Part shown: piece by piece, positions 31,486 to 39,952 of the stretch | Layout: the number at the start of each line of letters is the position of its first letter | How positions within the stretch are numbered: the first letter of the stretch is position 1 | NCBI GenBank assembly: GCA_002719615.1 | Contig: PBHZ01000019.1 | Location: forward strand, 33,651-74,453 | Reading direction: 5' to 3' | Length of the DNA: 40,803 nt | Source of the DNA: Methanobacteriota archaeon | Lineage (GTDB): Archaea; Thermoplasmatota; Poseidoniia; Poseidoniales; Thalassarchaeaceae | The notes under the pieces: generated by a model | What the model saw: the letters and a program-made list of their open reading frames with translations, nothing else | Databases searched by the model: none | What the model was told of the DNA's origin: nothing | Made by a program: the position numbers and the translations under genes

Positions 31486-32289
31486 TTATTGTGGTTTAAT
31501 CTTAGTCCCTATTGTAGAACCTGTCCTAACAAGTTGTAAGATTCTTTCTGGTCTATCGCCATTAAGAAACCAGACATTGTCAATTTTTTTCGCTATTTCT
31601 GATGCTCTCATCAATTTCAAATCCATCCCTCCTGTAACATCAACTTCTGAATTATGTGAAGTTCTAATAGAATCATTACTATTCCAAATAGGAACTAATT
31701 CGGCATCAGAATTATCTGGTGGTTTGTCCATTACACCATCAACATCCCCTAAGAGAAAAATTGTAAAATTTACATCTGGTATTTCTATAGAAAGTCTATA
31801 CATTAAATCATCCCCAGATAATATGCCAAATTCTTTTTCATCATCTCTCTCCACTACGTCTCCAAAACAGATTGGAATTATTTCGCCCAATTTTTTTTCA
31901 AATATACTTATATCTCCGATAAATTCTTTCCCGATATTCTTAGCCCAAATAGAAGGTGGAAATCCCGTTGAATTTAAATTAACTCTTTTCAATGAATCTA
32001 TAACTTCATTATTCAATTCTCTCATATCTTCTCTTATTTGTTTAACAGCTTTAATCTGTTTATCATTGATATCGTGATTAATTCCTTCCGAAATTTTCAT
32101 TTCTTTTGATAATATGTGGCCATAAGAACCTGCACCATGTACAATAATAATATTATATTTTTCTTCAATTAAAATTTTTATTACTTTACATACTTTATTG
32201 ATCGCATCTTTATCCAAGGTTTTTACTTTATTTTTATTTGTTATTAAACCCCCTCCAAGTTTAATTACTATTCTACCTTTGGTACTCAC
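31486..32289 (-). CDS. ipk: Isopentenyl phosphate kinase
   Basis: Amino acid kinase-fold enzyme that makes isopentenyl diphosphate from isopentenyl phosphate, the last step of the archaeal mevalonate route. 267 residues from GTG 32289: GRIVIKLGGGLITNK, the substrate-binding IIVHGAGSYGH with the catalytic His, FGDVVERDDEKEFGILSGDD and DVDGVMDKPP, and the closing DVTGGMDLKL. A longer reading frame up to 32397 exists, but it overlaps the divergent zinc-ribbon gene and adds nothing conserved. It leads the ipk-IDI/GGPPS operon. Confidence 0.9.
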   Translation of the reverse strand: MSTKGRIVIKLGGGLITNKNKVKTLDKDAINKVCKVIKILIEEKYNIIIVHGAGSYGHILSKEMKISEGINHDINDKQIKAVKQIREDMRELNNEVIDSLKRVNLNSTGFPPSIWAKNIGKEFIGDISIFEKKLGEIIPICFGDVVERDDEKEFGILSGDDLMYRLSIEIPDVNFTIFLLGDVDGVMDKPPDNSDAELVPIWNSNDSIRTSHNSEVDVTGGMDLKLMRASEIAKKIDNVWFLNGDRPERILQLVRTGSTIGTKIKPQ

Positions 32290-32377
32290 AAATTGGTGGA
32301 AGAGGTGAGAGTATTCAATACTTACATTGAATGCTGTTATTGGACAACTTAATGTTACATGATTGCTTGGGAGTATT

Positions 32378-32701
32378 ATGAGTGAATCTGGTGACATTGT
32401 AAAATTTCAAAGATGGTTACAATCTCAACTATCAGAAGCAGAGAGTATTGAAGATCCACAAGAGAAAAAAAGAAGAATTTTAAGAATAGATGCCGCACTA
32501 TCAGAAACAATTTTCTTTAGAGAATTATTAGAAACAATTGATGATGTAATTGAGTCACCTTTTGTTCAAAGAGAAACGCCTGTTCGCAATAATGAAAGAC
32601 AGGAATTAACTCCAAAACAAAATAATTCTTTAACCTGCTCTAAGTGCAATGGCGAAATAGATTCAGAGTTAAAATTCTGTCTTCTTTGTGGAGAATACTA
32701 A
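32378..32701 (+). CDS. Small protein with C-terminal zinc ribbon, unknown function
   Basis: 107 residues from ATG 32378. The amino two thirds is a charged helical region (FQRWLQSQLSEAESIEDP, KKRRILRIDAALSETIFFRELLETIDDVIE) and the carboxy end is a two-knuckle zinc ribbon, CSKC...CLLC. A TTG at 32363 is a weaker start. It is divergent from isopentenyl phosphate kinase, and its stop abuts the convergent kptA stop with no gap. The family is not recognised; zinc ribbons of this kind bind nucleic acid or protein. Confidence 0.65.
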   Translation: MSESGDIVKFQRWLQSQLSEAESIEDPQEKKRRILRIDAALSETIFFRELLETIDDVIESPFVQRETPVRNNERQELTPKQNNSLTCSKCNGEIDSELKFCLLCGEY

Positions 32702-33424
32702 TTATTCTTCTTCATCTTCCCATTTTGCTCTGGCTAGAACATACTGTGGATGATTATTTTCTATTACTGATAAGTATTCACCTTCGACTTTTTCAGTTAG
32801 ATAAACTGTAACTCCTGCATGCCATATCATTTCCCCGGAAGCCACCATACGGGCAGTATCAACTTCAAGAATTGTGGGTAGCGAAAAATGCACCTTTCCA
32901 GCTTCAGCTGCTGATCTAATTGATGCAGATAGATGAACATGTGCTCTATTACCTGGCGTCAGTCCAACTTCTAACAGATTATCAGTATGTTCTGGATCGC
33001 AAGGAAAGTATAATGCATCTGGTATATTATCTGTAGGTAAATCTAGTTCAATTTCTAAAGTATGTCCATAAGTAGCCCTTATCATTATCCCCCTTACTTC
33101 ATACCTTCCTTTTGGATCAGTTTCTGCAATCGCATTGAAATGATGAGGTCTTAACCAATGATACCTCTTTTCATCCCGTTTTTTGAATTGTCTGATTATG
33201 TCTTTTATATCTACCCACCCATTTATATCCATTTCTAGATCAAATTTTTCGGGTGCGTGTCTCAGTATCAGAGCTAATCTTCTCGCCATACTGTTTCGTT
33301 CACCAGTCCTCATGATAAATTTCCCTTCTGCATTACATGCTGGGCACAAATGATCATCTGCATAATATCCGTGATTTTGACATTCTCTAATCATATCATA
33401 CATGCCCAGTTGCATTTCTTTCAT
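32702..33424 (-). CDS. kptA: RNA 2'-phosphotransferase KptA (Tpt1 family)
   Basis: NAD+-dependent enzyme that removes an internal 2'-phosphate from RNA via an ADP-ribosylated intermediate. 240 residues. The amino end is a zinc-ribbon-like CQNHG...CPAC segment found in archaeal members, followed by the catalytic domain: RRLALILRHAPEKF, NGWVDIKDI, GRYEVRGIMIRATYGHT, and the NAD-binding part around RAHVHLSASIRSAAEAGK. The start ATG 33424 is followed by other Met codons (MQLGMYDM), so the exact start is soft. It is divergent from the thiolase gene. Confidence 0.92.
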   Translation of the reverse strand: MKEMQLGMYDMIRECQNHGYYADDHLCPACNAEGKFIMRTGERNSMARRLALILRHAPEKFDLEMDINGWVDIKDIIRQFKKRDEKRYHWLRPHHFNAIAETDPKGRYEVRGIMIRATYGHTLEIELDLPTDNIPDALYFPCDPEHTDNLLEVGLTPGNRAHVHLSASIRSAAEAGKVHFSLPTILEVDTARMVASGEMIWHAGVTVYLTEKVEGEYLSVIENNHPQYVLARAKWEDEEE

Positions 33425-33464
33425 GAACCTCTCGGTATACTAACATCTCTGCTGACTTAAACAG

Positions 33465-33477
33465 TGAATATTATTCA
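33465..33477. promoter_or_regulatory. AT-rich palindrome in the kptA-thiolase spacer
   Basis: TGAATA-T-TATTCA is a perfect inverted repeat about 22 bases before the thiolase start and 41 before kptA. Its AT-rich centre could act as a TATA element in one or both directions, or the palindrome could be an operator. Evidence is limited to symmetry and position. Confidence 0.28.
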
Positions 33478-33498
33478 TTACCATCTCTTCGCAATATC

Positions 33499-34632
33499 AT
33501 GAAGGCGGTAATAGTTGATTGGCTTCGATCACCATTTCATAGAGCACATAAGGGAAAATTATCCAATGTAAGGCCTGATGAAATGGCTGGCTATTTGGCT
33601 AAAACTATTCTAAAACGAAATAATATATCGCCTGAGCTAGTCGATGATATACTAGTTGGATGTGCATATCCTGAAGGAGAACAAGGATACAACATAGGTC
33701 GTATTATATCATATATTGGTGGCTTACCAAATAGTGTTCCTGGTGTAACCTTCAACAGATTATGTGGTTCTTCAATGCAAGCAGTTTTATCTGCTTCTGC
33801 TAACATAGAAGTTGGATGGGGAGAATGTTTTCTGTGTGGCGGAGTCGAATCCATGAGTCGTATTAAGAGAAGAGGTTTCAATTGGAGCCCTAGTCCGGAA
33901 TTAGAATTAATATTCCCTCAAGCATACATCGGAATGGTTGAAACAGCAGAAAATATAGCTAATTTATGGAAAATTTCTAGAAGTGAGCAGGAGAATTTCG
34001 CACTTCTTTCTCATAAAAAAGCAAATTTTGCCAGAGAATCTGGATTTTTAAATGAAGAAATTGTTACAATAAATAATTCAAAAGAAGATATTATTGAAGA
34101 CGGGTGCATACGAAGTAGTACTACATTAGAGTCAATGTCTAAACTATCACCTGTTCTTGGGGCTAATACTTCAATTACGGCAGCTACTGCCTCTCCTCTG
34201 ACTGACGGCGCATCATTCATGATTGTTTGTAGTGAGAATTTTGCGATAAGAAATAACTTAACTCCTATTGCAAGAATAGTTTCTGGAGCCGTTACAGGTT
34301 GTGATCCTGAAATTATGGGTATAGGTCCAGTAGAAGCCTCTAGAATGGCACTCAAAAGGGCAAAATGGTCTATTGAAGATATAGATATTTTTGAACTAAA
34401 CGAAGCCTTTTCTTCTCAAAGTATAGCTGTAATAAATGAATTAGGAATTAATATTGACAAAGTCAATATCGATGGTGGTTCTCTTGCTATAGGACATCCT
34501 TTAGGGGCTTCTGGAATTAGAATAATAGGTAAAGCCGCTTCTATATTAAATAGAACAAATGGTGAACGAGCAATAGCATCTATGTGCATTGGCGGAGGGA
34601 TGGGAATAGCCATTACATTAGAAAAACCATGA
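33499..34632 (+). CDS. Thiolase (acetyl-CoA acyltransferase)
   Basis: Condensing or cleaving thiolase of the bacterial type, 377 residues. The acyl-carrying Cys lies in NRLCGSSMQA near residue 89; the second-half motifs ELNEAFSSQ, GGSLAIGHPLGASG (catalytic His) and SMCIGGGMG (second Cys) are intact. The CGSSMQ variant is more typical of 3-ketoacyl-CoA thiolases of beta-oxidation than of biosynthetic acetoacetyl-CoA thiolases, so fatty acid degradation is favoured. Making acetoacetyl-CoA for the mevalonate route is the alternative. No other beta-oxidation gene is adjacent. Confidence 0.9.
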   Translation: MKAVIVDWLRSPFHRAHKGKLSNVRPDEMAGYLAKTILKRNNISPELVDDILVGCAYPEGEQGYNIGRIISYIGGLPNSVPGVTFNRLCGSSMQAVLSASANIEVGWGECFLCGGVESMSRIKRRGFNWSPSPELELIFPQAYIGMVETAENIANLWKISRSEQENFALLSHKKANFARESGFLNEEIVTINNSKEDIIEDGCIRSSTTLESMSKLSPVLGANTSITAATASPLTDGASFMIVCSENFAIRNNLTPIARIVSGAVTGCDPEIMGIGPVEASRMALKRAKWSIEDIDIFELNEAFSSQSIAVINELGINIDKVNIDGGSLAIGHPLGASGIRIIGKAASILNRTNGERAIASMCIGGGMGIAITLEKP

Positions 34633-34701
34633 CAGTATATCATTTTACTAATTATGCTTATTTAGCGACGACCTCTTGAAGTATATCCTATTCCGAATAG
34701 C

Positions 34702-35895
34702 ATGGTTAAAGATACTGGCGTATCTATCAAGGGAGAATCTCTGAAAGATAAGCATATCTTATTCGCAATTACAGGAGGTATAGCAGCTACTGAATCAATT
34801 AAAGTTTCTAGGGAATTGAGACGATATGGAGCGAAACTAACAATATTAATGTCTAAAGAAGCTGAAAAAATAATAACTCCCCTAGCAATATCTTGGGCAT
34901 CTAATTCAGAAGTAAATAGCAGTTGGAATTATGAAATGTCCCAACTAGAAGACTTCGATCTTGTATTGGTAGCCCCAGCCACAAGAAATACTATATCTAA
35001 GCATGTTTATGGAATCCTGGATTCTCCAATAATGATGGCGCTTTCTGCTGCAAGATCTAAATCAACACCCACACTATTCATACCATCTATGCATTTAGAT
35101 TTATTTGACGATCCAGTTACTACCGAATTAATTGAAAAATTAAATTATGAGAATTGTTTTGTCTTAACAGATTCTGTAAAAGAGGGTAAAATAAAACAAC
35201 TCAATCCCGTAGATATAGTAGCCAGAGCTTCTAATATAATTAATAGTTCTCTACCTAATCGTAAAAAAATTGCTATCACTTTGGGTGCTAATAGAGCTCC
35301 AATAGATTCTGTGAGAGCCATACAAAATGCATCATCGGGGAAGACTGGATGGATTATATCAGAATATTTGTACCGTAATGGCCATGATGTAATTTGTATA
35401 GTAGGAAAAACTAGTGAAAGACCAAATTTCAACTTACCTGATATCCGATTAGCCGGCAGTCCACAAGAAATGTTACATCAATCTATAAATTTGGCTTCAG
35501 AAGAAATAAAACCAGATGCATGGATTCATGCTGCTGCAGTATTAGATTACTTCACAGAACCCGAGAAAGGAAAGAGAGCCAGTGAACAAGGAGATTGGGA
35601 AATTACTTTGACTCAAGGGCCAAAACATATTGCCGAATTGATGCCTTTGGTAGGTAATTGCACAAGAATTGGATTTAAATTGGAATCTAATGTAAAAGAA
35701 GATTTTCTTATAGAAAAATCAATCAACCAAATCTCAAGATATAATTTAGATGCTGTAATTGGAAATATCAAAGAACAAATTAATGATTCTAACTACCCAA
35801 GAGCTAGAATCATTGATAAAGATGGTTCGGTAAAGAATTTGAAGGATTACAAAGAATTATGCGAAGCCATAGAATCAGTTATATTGAGTTCTTGA
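34702..35895 (+). CDS. coaBC: Bifunctional phosphopantothenoylcysteine decarboxylase/synthase CoaBC
   Basis: Makes 4'-phosphopantetheine for coenzyme A. The amino half is the FMN-dependent decarboxylase CoaC (FAITGGIAATESIKVSREL, APATRNTISK, and PSMH in the position of the archaeal PAMH). The carboxy half is the CTP-dependent ligase CoaB (ITLGANRAPIDSVRAIQNASSGKTG, WIHAAAVLDY, GFKLESN). 397 residues is normal. The ATG at 34702 follows a 69 bp spacer with an AT-rich CTTATTTAG about 40 bases upstream, a plausible promoter. proS follows after 50 bases. Confidence 0.93.
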   Translation: MVKDTGVSIKGESLKDKHILFAITGGIAATESIKVSRELRRYGAKLTILMSKEAEKIITPLAISWASNSEVNSSWNYEMSQLEDFDLVLVAPATRNTISKHVYGILDSPIMMALSAARSKSTPTLFIPSMHLDLFDDPVTTELIEKLNYENCFVLTDSVKEGKIKQLNPVDIVARASNIINSSLPNRKKIAITLGANRAPIDSVRAIQNASSGKTGWIISEYLYRNGHDVICIVGKTSERPNFNLPDIRLAGSPQEMLHQSINLASEEIKPDAWIHAAAVLDYFTEPEKGKRASEQGDWEITLTQGPKHIAELMPLVGNCTRIGFKLESNVKEDFLIEKSINQISRYNLDAVIGNIKEQINDSNYPRARIIDKDGSVKNLKDYKELCEAIESVILSS

Positions 35896-35945
35896 TAGGT
35901 TTTATTCCATTACATTCAAAACTGTATCACTTCTCAGTATTTCTT

Positions 35946-37466
35946 ATGAAAGACCAAGGAAAGGCTAAGAGAGGTATTCCGGCTAAATCGGAGTTCAATT
36001 CTTGGTATCCAGCAATCGTTGAAATTGCTGATTTAGTCGATAAGAGATACCCAATTAAAGGCATGGATGTATGGAAACCTTATGGCTGGAAAGCAATGTC
36101 TTTGATAGATTCTATTACACGTGCTGAAATGGAAAGAACCGACCATAATGAATACAGATTTCCCTTACTAGTACCTGAAGATTTATTAGAAAAAGAAAAT
36201 AAATTAGTTGCCAAGTTAAAAGCGGCAAGAGATGCTGGTGTCGACCCATCTGAATTAAGACTCGAGGAGGAAGATGCTGGTTTCAAAAAGGAGGTTTACT
36301 GGGTCAAACATGGAGGAGAAAATAAATTAGATATTCCAATGTTCCTTAGGCCTACCTCTGAGACTCCTATGTACAATATGTTCTCTTTATGGATAAGAAG
36401 TCATGCTGATTTGCCTTTGAAAACATATCAAATAGTTAATACTTTCAGATATGAAACCAAACAAACTAGATCATTTATCAGGGTAAGGGAAATACATTTC
36501 TTTGAAGCACATACTGTACATAAAGATGAAGAAAGTGCTACATTACAGATACAAGAAGATGCTAATATAGTTCAAAATATATTAAGTAAATTATGCCTTC
36601 CTAATATAATATCAAAAAGACCTTTGTGGGATACATTCCCTGGTGCATGGTATACCACTGCTGCAGATGTTGTTATGCCAAATGGTCGAACATTACAAGT
36701 AGCTACTTATCACCACTACAGAGACCAATGGGCTAAATCATTTGATTTATCCTATGAGGATGAAAATGGGAAAACTAAATTTTGTCATCAAACTACATTT
36801 GGGATGTCGGAACGGCTTTTGGGAGCTATTGTTGGCTTACATGGTGATGACTCAGGTTTGATACTTCCTCCTGCAGTATCTCCCATTCAGGTAATTATAA
36901 TGCCTATAGCGACTCATATTTCCGACGATGTAATTATATATTCTACTAATATTAAAAAAGAATTGGAAAATAGTGGTTTAAGGACTAAAATTGACGATAG
37001 AAATATAAGACCTGGAAACAAACATTATCATTGGGAAATAAAAGGAGTACCAATAAGATTAGAAATCGGACCCAAGGATATTTCCAAAAATCAATGTATA
37101 ATTTCTTTGAGAACCGGGGGTAAAGAAATAATTCCCTTAGATAATCTAGTTCCTCACATATATTCTGCTCTAGAATCAATCTCCGAAATATTAACAAATA
37201 GAGCAAATAAATTATTTGATAATATGATTTTACCATTACCTAAATCTACTATTTTAGATGGTAAAATATCTTTTAGTGAGCCGATTAATGAAGGAATTGT
37301 ATATGAATTTCCATTTGATGGAAATGATGCAGATGCTGAATTATTGGAAAGAAACACAGGAATGACGTTATTGGGAGAATGTAATAAACCATATAAAAAT
37401 CCAATATCATGTATAATTACAGGAAAATTAACTACCAAGAAGCATCATCTTTCTAGGATGTATTAA
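35946..37466 (+). CDS. proS: Prolyl-tRNA synthetase (archaeal/eukaryal type)
   Basis: Class II synthetase charging tRNA-Pro. 506 residues from ATG 35946 (MKDQGKAKRG); an upstream ATG would extend back into coaBC. Seen: GWKAMSLIDSITRAEMERTDHNEYRFPLL, RPTSETPMYNMF, motif 2 FRYETKQTRSFIRVREI, the proline-pocket HFFEAHT, and motif 3 GMSERLLGAIVGLHGDDSG written in parts near residue 285. The C-terminal domain retains the terminal tyrosine (SRMY) characteristic of this type, but only two cysteines remain where zinc-binding members have four. Confidence 0.94.
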   Translation: MKDQGKAKRGIPAKSEFNSWYPAIVEIADLVDKRYPIKGMDVWKPYGWKAMSLIDSITRAEMERTDHNEYRFPLLVPEDLLEKENKLVAKLKAARDAGVDPSELRLEEEDAGFKKEVYWVKHGGENKLDIPMFLRPTSETPMYNMFSLWIRSHADLPLKTYQIVNTFRYETKQTRSFIRVREIHFFEAHTVHKDEESATLQIQEDANIVQNILSKLCLPNIISKRPLWDTFPGAWYTTAADVVMPNGRTLQVATYHHYRDQWAKSFDLSYEDENGKTKFCHQTTFGMSERLLGAIVGLHGDDSGLILPPAVSPIQVIIMPIATHISDDVIIYSTNIKKELENSGLRTKIDDRNIRPGNKHYHWEIKGVPIRLEIGPKDISKNQCIISLRTGGKEIIPLDNLVPHIYSALESISEILTNRANKLFDNMILPLPKSTILDGKISFSEPINEGIVYEFPFDGNDADAELLERNTGMTLLGECNKPYKNPISCIITGKLTTKKHHLSRMY

Positions 37467-38052
37467 CTTTCTTCTTGAAGAAAATTCCTATTAAAAACAT
37501 TAAGGAAAATATAATTATCAGCGAAATATCAAATATTTCTAAACTTCTTGGTTCTATCCATGTATCTATTTCATGTAATCCATCCCATGATGTCGCTTTT
37601 AGCCAGACAACTTGTGTTTTACCTTCAACACATATTTCTTTCATATTAGCAACGCCTAGTGAACACAGTATCTCTCCCATGCCAAGGTAAATATTTGTTA
37701 TTATGGTTAATAATCCAGAAAAGCCTATGAATAATACCATCTTTCTTCTTTTCTTAATTATCTTACCTTGTTCCTTGATTATAGAATTCATGTCAGGTAG
37801 AAATTCTGGAATTTCAACATCAGAAACGATTGTAGTTTTTTCTTCAGTAATACCATAAGCATCAATTTTGGGACCCATTATGCCCATTTCTTCTAATGCT
37901 TCTCTCCCATAAATTCTTTCGGCAAGAACATAAAGATGTGGATTATTTTCTAATTCAACAGGATCAAGAGTGCCATCTAGGAGCTTCTTCATTAGCTCTG
38001 TGTCATCCATACGATACACTCTCATGACATATCCTTCATCAAATGAACGCAT
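37453..38052 (-). CDS. Two-helix membrane protein, unknown function
   Basis: 199 residues. An amino cytoplasmic part of about 100 residues contains a short acidic repeat-like region (TELMKKLLDGTLDPVELENN) and a basic KKRRKMV just before the first helix (LFIGFSGLLTIITNIYLG). An outside loop of about 45 residues with two Cys (CSLGVANMKEIC) precedes a second helix (IFDISLIIIFSLMFLIGIFF) and a basic tail. The two loop cysteines could form a disulfide. It overlaps the end of proS by 14 bases and lies 17 bases after the transketolase genes on the same strand. Not recognised; a start at the ATG 38025 is also possible. Confidence 0.62.
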   Translation of the reverse strand: MRSFDEGYVMRVYRMDDTELMKKLLDGTLDPVELENNPHLYVLAERIYGREALEEMGIMGPKIDAYGITEEKTTIVSDVEIPEFLPDMNSIIKEQGKIIKKRRKMVLFIGFSGLLTIITNIYLGMGEILCSLGVANMKEICVEGKTQVVWLKATSWDGLHEIDTWIEPRSLEIFDISLIIIFSLMFLIGIFFKKKVNTS

Positions 38053-38069
38053 GTTAGGGTCATTCTAAT

Positions 38070-39017
38070 TCATTTACGGCTTACACTCTTCTTAGCCGCT
38101 TTGACTATATCTAATGTACTCATTGACATTTTTTCTAATAATTCTTCCGAATCTCCACTTTCACCAAATATGTCCTTTACTCCGACCATTTCTACAGGAA
38201 CTAGGTTATTTCGCGAATTATGTTCTGCTACAGCACTACCTAATCCCCCTATAATGGAATGATCTTCTGCAGTAACTATGCATCCACATCTTTTACTCCA
38301 TACATCTATTAATACTTCATCTAATGGTTTTATAGTATGCATATCTATTACTGCTGCATTAATTCCTTCCTTTTTCAAAATATTACTGGCTTCAATTGAT
38401 TTTGAAACCATTACTCCACAACTAATTATTACGACATCATCCCCTTCTTTGAGTAAATTTCCTTTACCAATCTTCAAATTATTTTTCGTTTCATTTGTAT
38501 AAGATCGTGAAACCTTGTTTCTGATAGTTCTCATATAGGAAGGACCTTCCAATTGTACTACTTGCATGGTTAGCTCTTCTGCAGAGATATCATCTGCAGG
38601 ATGAATAATTGTCATATTCGGTAAAGTTCGATATATCGCTAAATCTTCTATTGATTGTGCACTACTTCCATCACTTCCAGTGTGTATTCCACCATGGCTT
38701 CCACAAATATGAACCTTTAAGCATGGCCTGGCAATACCATTTCTGACTTGCTCGAATCCTCTTTCAGTGAAAATAGCAAAGGTACTGGCCATAGGAATTT
38801 TGCCCGATGAAGCCAGTCCAGCTGCTACCAACATCATATTTTGTTCAGCAATTCCCAATGAAAATGTCCTATCGGGATATTCAGATCTAAAATGACAAGA
38901 TTTAGTCGATTTACCTAAATCTGCTTCTAAAACTACTATATTGGGATTACTGGCTAACTTCAACAACGCACTACCATAACCATCTCTTGAGGCCCCTCCT
39001 CCAGATGGTGCACTCAC
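38070..39017 (-). CDS. tktB: Transketolase, C-terminal subunit (pyrimidine-binding and C-terminal domains)
   Basis: Second half of a split thiamine diphosphate transketolase, 315 residues. Seen: the pyrimidine-domain segments RTFSLGIAEQNMMLVAAGL (with the Glu that activates thiamine), FAIFTERGFEQVRN and GSHGGIHTGSDGSSAQSIED, then a C-terminal domain with CIVTAEDHSIIGGLG. The start is GTG 39017, overlapping the stop of the N-terminal subunit (GTGA). Together they move two-carbon units between sugar phosphates; the products include erythrose 4-phosphate, ribose 5-phosphate and sedoheptulose 7-phosphate. Confidence 0.92.
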   Translation of the reverse strand: MSAPSGGGASRDGYGSALLKLASNPNIVVLEADLGKSTKSCHFRSEYPDRTFSLGIAEQNMMLVAAGLASSGKIPMASTFAIFTERGFEQVRNGIARPCLKVHICGSHGGIHTGSDGSSAQSIEDLAIYRTLPNMTIIHPADDISAEELTMQVVQLEGPSYMRTIRNKVSRSYTNETKNNLKIGKGNLLKEGDDVVIISCGVMVSKSIEASNILKKEGINAAVIDMHTIKPLDEVLIDVWSKRCGCIVTAEDHSIIGGLGSAVAEHNSRNNLVPVEMVGVKDIFGESGDSEELLEKMSMSTLDIVKAAKKSVSRK

Positions 39018-39835
39018 GACAATTCCTCCATAGCAATCTGAAACTCTTCGTCATTTGGGGCTTTTCCATGGAATGATGGATTATTTTCCATATATGATAC
39101 TCCTTTTCCTTTTATTGTATTGGCAATTATTGCCATTGGTCCTTCACTGCCATTATTAGCCCAATTAATTGCATCACAGATTTCATTCATATTATGCCCA
39201 TCTATCTCTCTAACATCCCATCCGAATGATTCAATTTTACTACTTAGATTACCTACTTCCATTTGTTTAGACACAAAATCGTCATTTTGTATTTGATTTC
39301 TATCGATTATTAACTTTAAATTATTACTTGAGTGAAAATTTGCTGCCATTATTGCTTCCCATAATTGCCCTTCTTGAGTTTCCCCATCACCTATCATCAC
39401 CCAAATTCTCCTGTTACTATTATCTAATTTAGCAGCTAATGAGCACCCTAGCCCAAACGATAGTCCCATACCCAAACTTCCCGCAGAGAAATCAACTCCA
39501 TCTGTCCATTTCATATCAACATGGCCTTGGCATACAGAACCTAATTTTCTGAAGGACATGAAATCTTGTTCATTGATAATATCAAACTCATATAAAATAG
39601 AATAAACTGCAGGACTGGCATGCCCTTTACTCATTATAAATCGATCTCTATCTTCCCAATTTGTATCTGAAGGATTTATATTCAAAACAGTACCATATAA
39701 TCCTACAATCATATCAATAGCCGACAAAGATCCTCCCGGATGTCCTGATTGAGCTTCATGTATCATTCTAATTATATTGATTCTACATCTCAATGCCATT
39801 TCTTCTAATTCAGTTATATCCATATTAAACGGCAT
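39014..39835 (-). CDS. tktA: Transketolase, N-terminal subunit (pyrophosphate-binding domain)
   Basis: First half of the split transketolase, 273 residues. Seen: SGHPGGSLSAIDM, SKGHASPAVYSIL, GSLGMGLSFGLG, the thiamine diphosphate signature GDGETQEGQLWEA through DRNQIQND, and TIKGKGVSYMENNPSFHGKAP. Split enzymes of this kind are common in archaea and some bacteria. ATG 39835 is used; ATG 39823 (MDITELEEMA) is equally possible. It is divergent from the mqnE-like gene across about 117 bp. Confidence 0.92.
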   Translation of the reverse strand: MPFNMDITELEEMALRCRINIIRMIHEAQSGHPGGSLSAIDMIVGLYGTVLNINPSDTNWEDRDRFIMSKGHASPAVYSILYEFDIINEQDFMSFRKLGSVCQGHVDMKWTDGVDFSAGSLGMGLSFGLGCSLAAKLDNSNRRIWVMIGDGETQEGQLWEAIMAANFHSSNNLKLIIDRNQIQNDDFVSKQMEVGNLSSKIESFGWDVREIDGHNMNEICDAINWANNGSEGPMAIIANTIKGKGVSYMENNPSFHGKAPNDEEFQIAMEELS

Positions 39836-39952
39836 GTGCTCACTTATACCGGACGTTGTGCTAAAGGCTATTGATGGTTTCCAATTTTTTGATTAATTTT
39901 TTAGACGCACATTCAAATCATCAGGTATCTTACGAGGCTTGAGGAGAGTATC
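39836..39952. promoter_or_regulatory. Divergent spacer between transketolase and mqnE-like gene
   Basis: The spacer holds two T-rich runs flanking GATTAA (about 39887-39903), which could supply TATA-like elements in both directions. GAGGAGAG at 39941-39948 lies about five bases before TTG 39953 and is a good ribosome binding site, supporting the TTG start of the following gene. Nothing else was identified. Confidence 0.35.

Noticed and set aside
32290-32397. A longer isopentenyl phosphate kinase frame reaching an ATG at 32397
   Set aside because: The extra 36 residues overlap the divergent zinc-ribbon gene, are not kinase-like, and the conserved GRIVIKLGGG begins right after the GTG at 32289.
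5845-33460. A TGACTTA-type motif upstream of glyS (5845-5851), ubiD (26305-26312) and kptA (33453-33460) as a common regulatory box
   Set aside because: The distances to the starts differ widely, and before glyS it would put transcription inside the coding sequence. Short AT-rich matches like this are expected by chance here.
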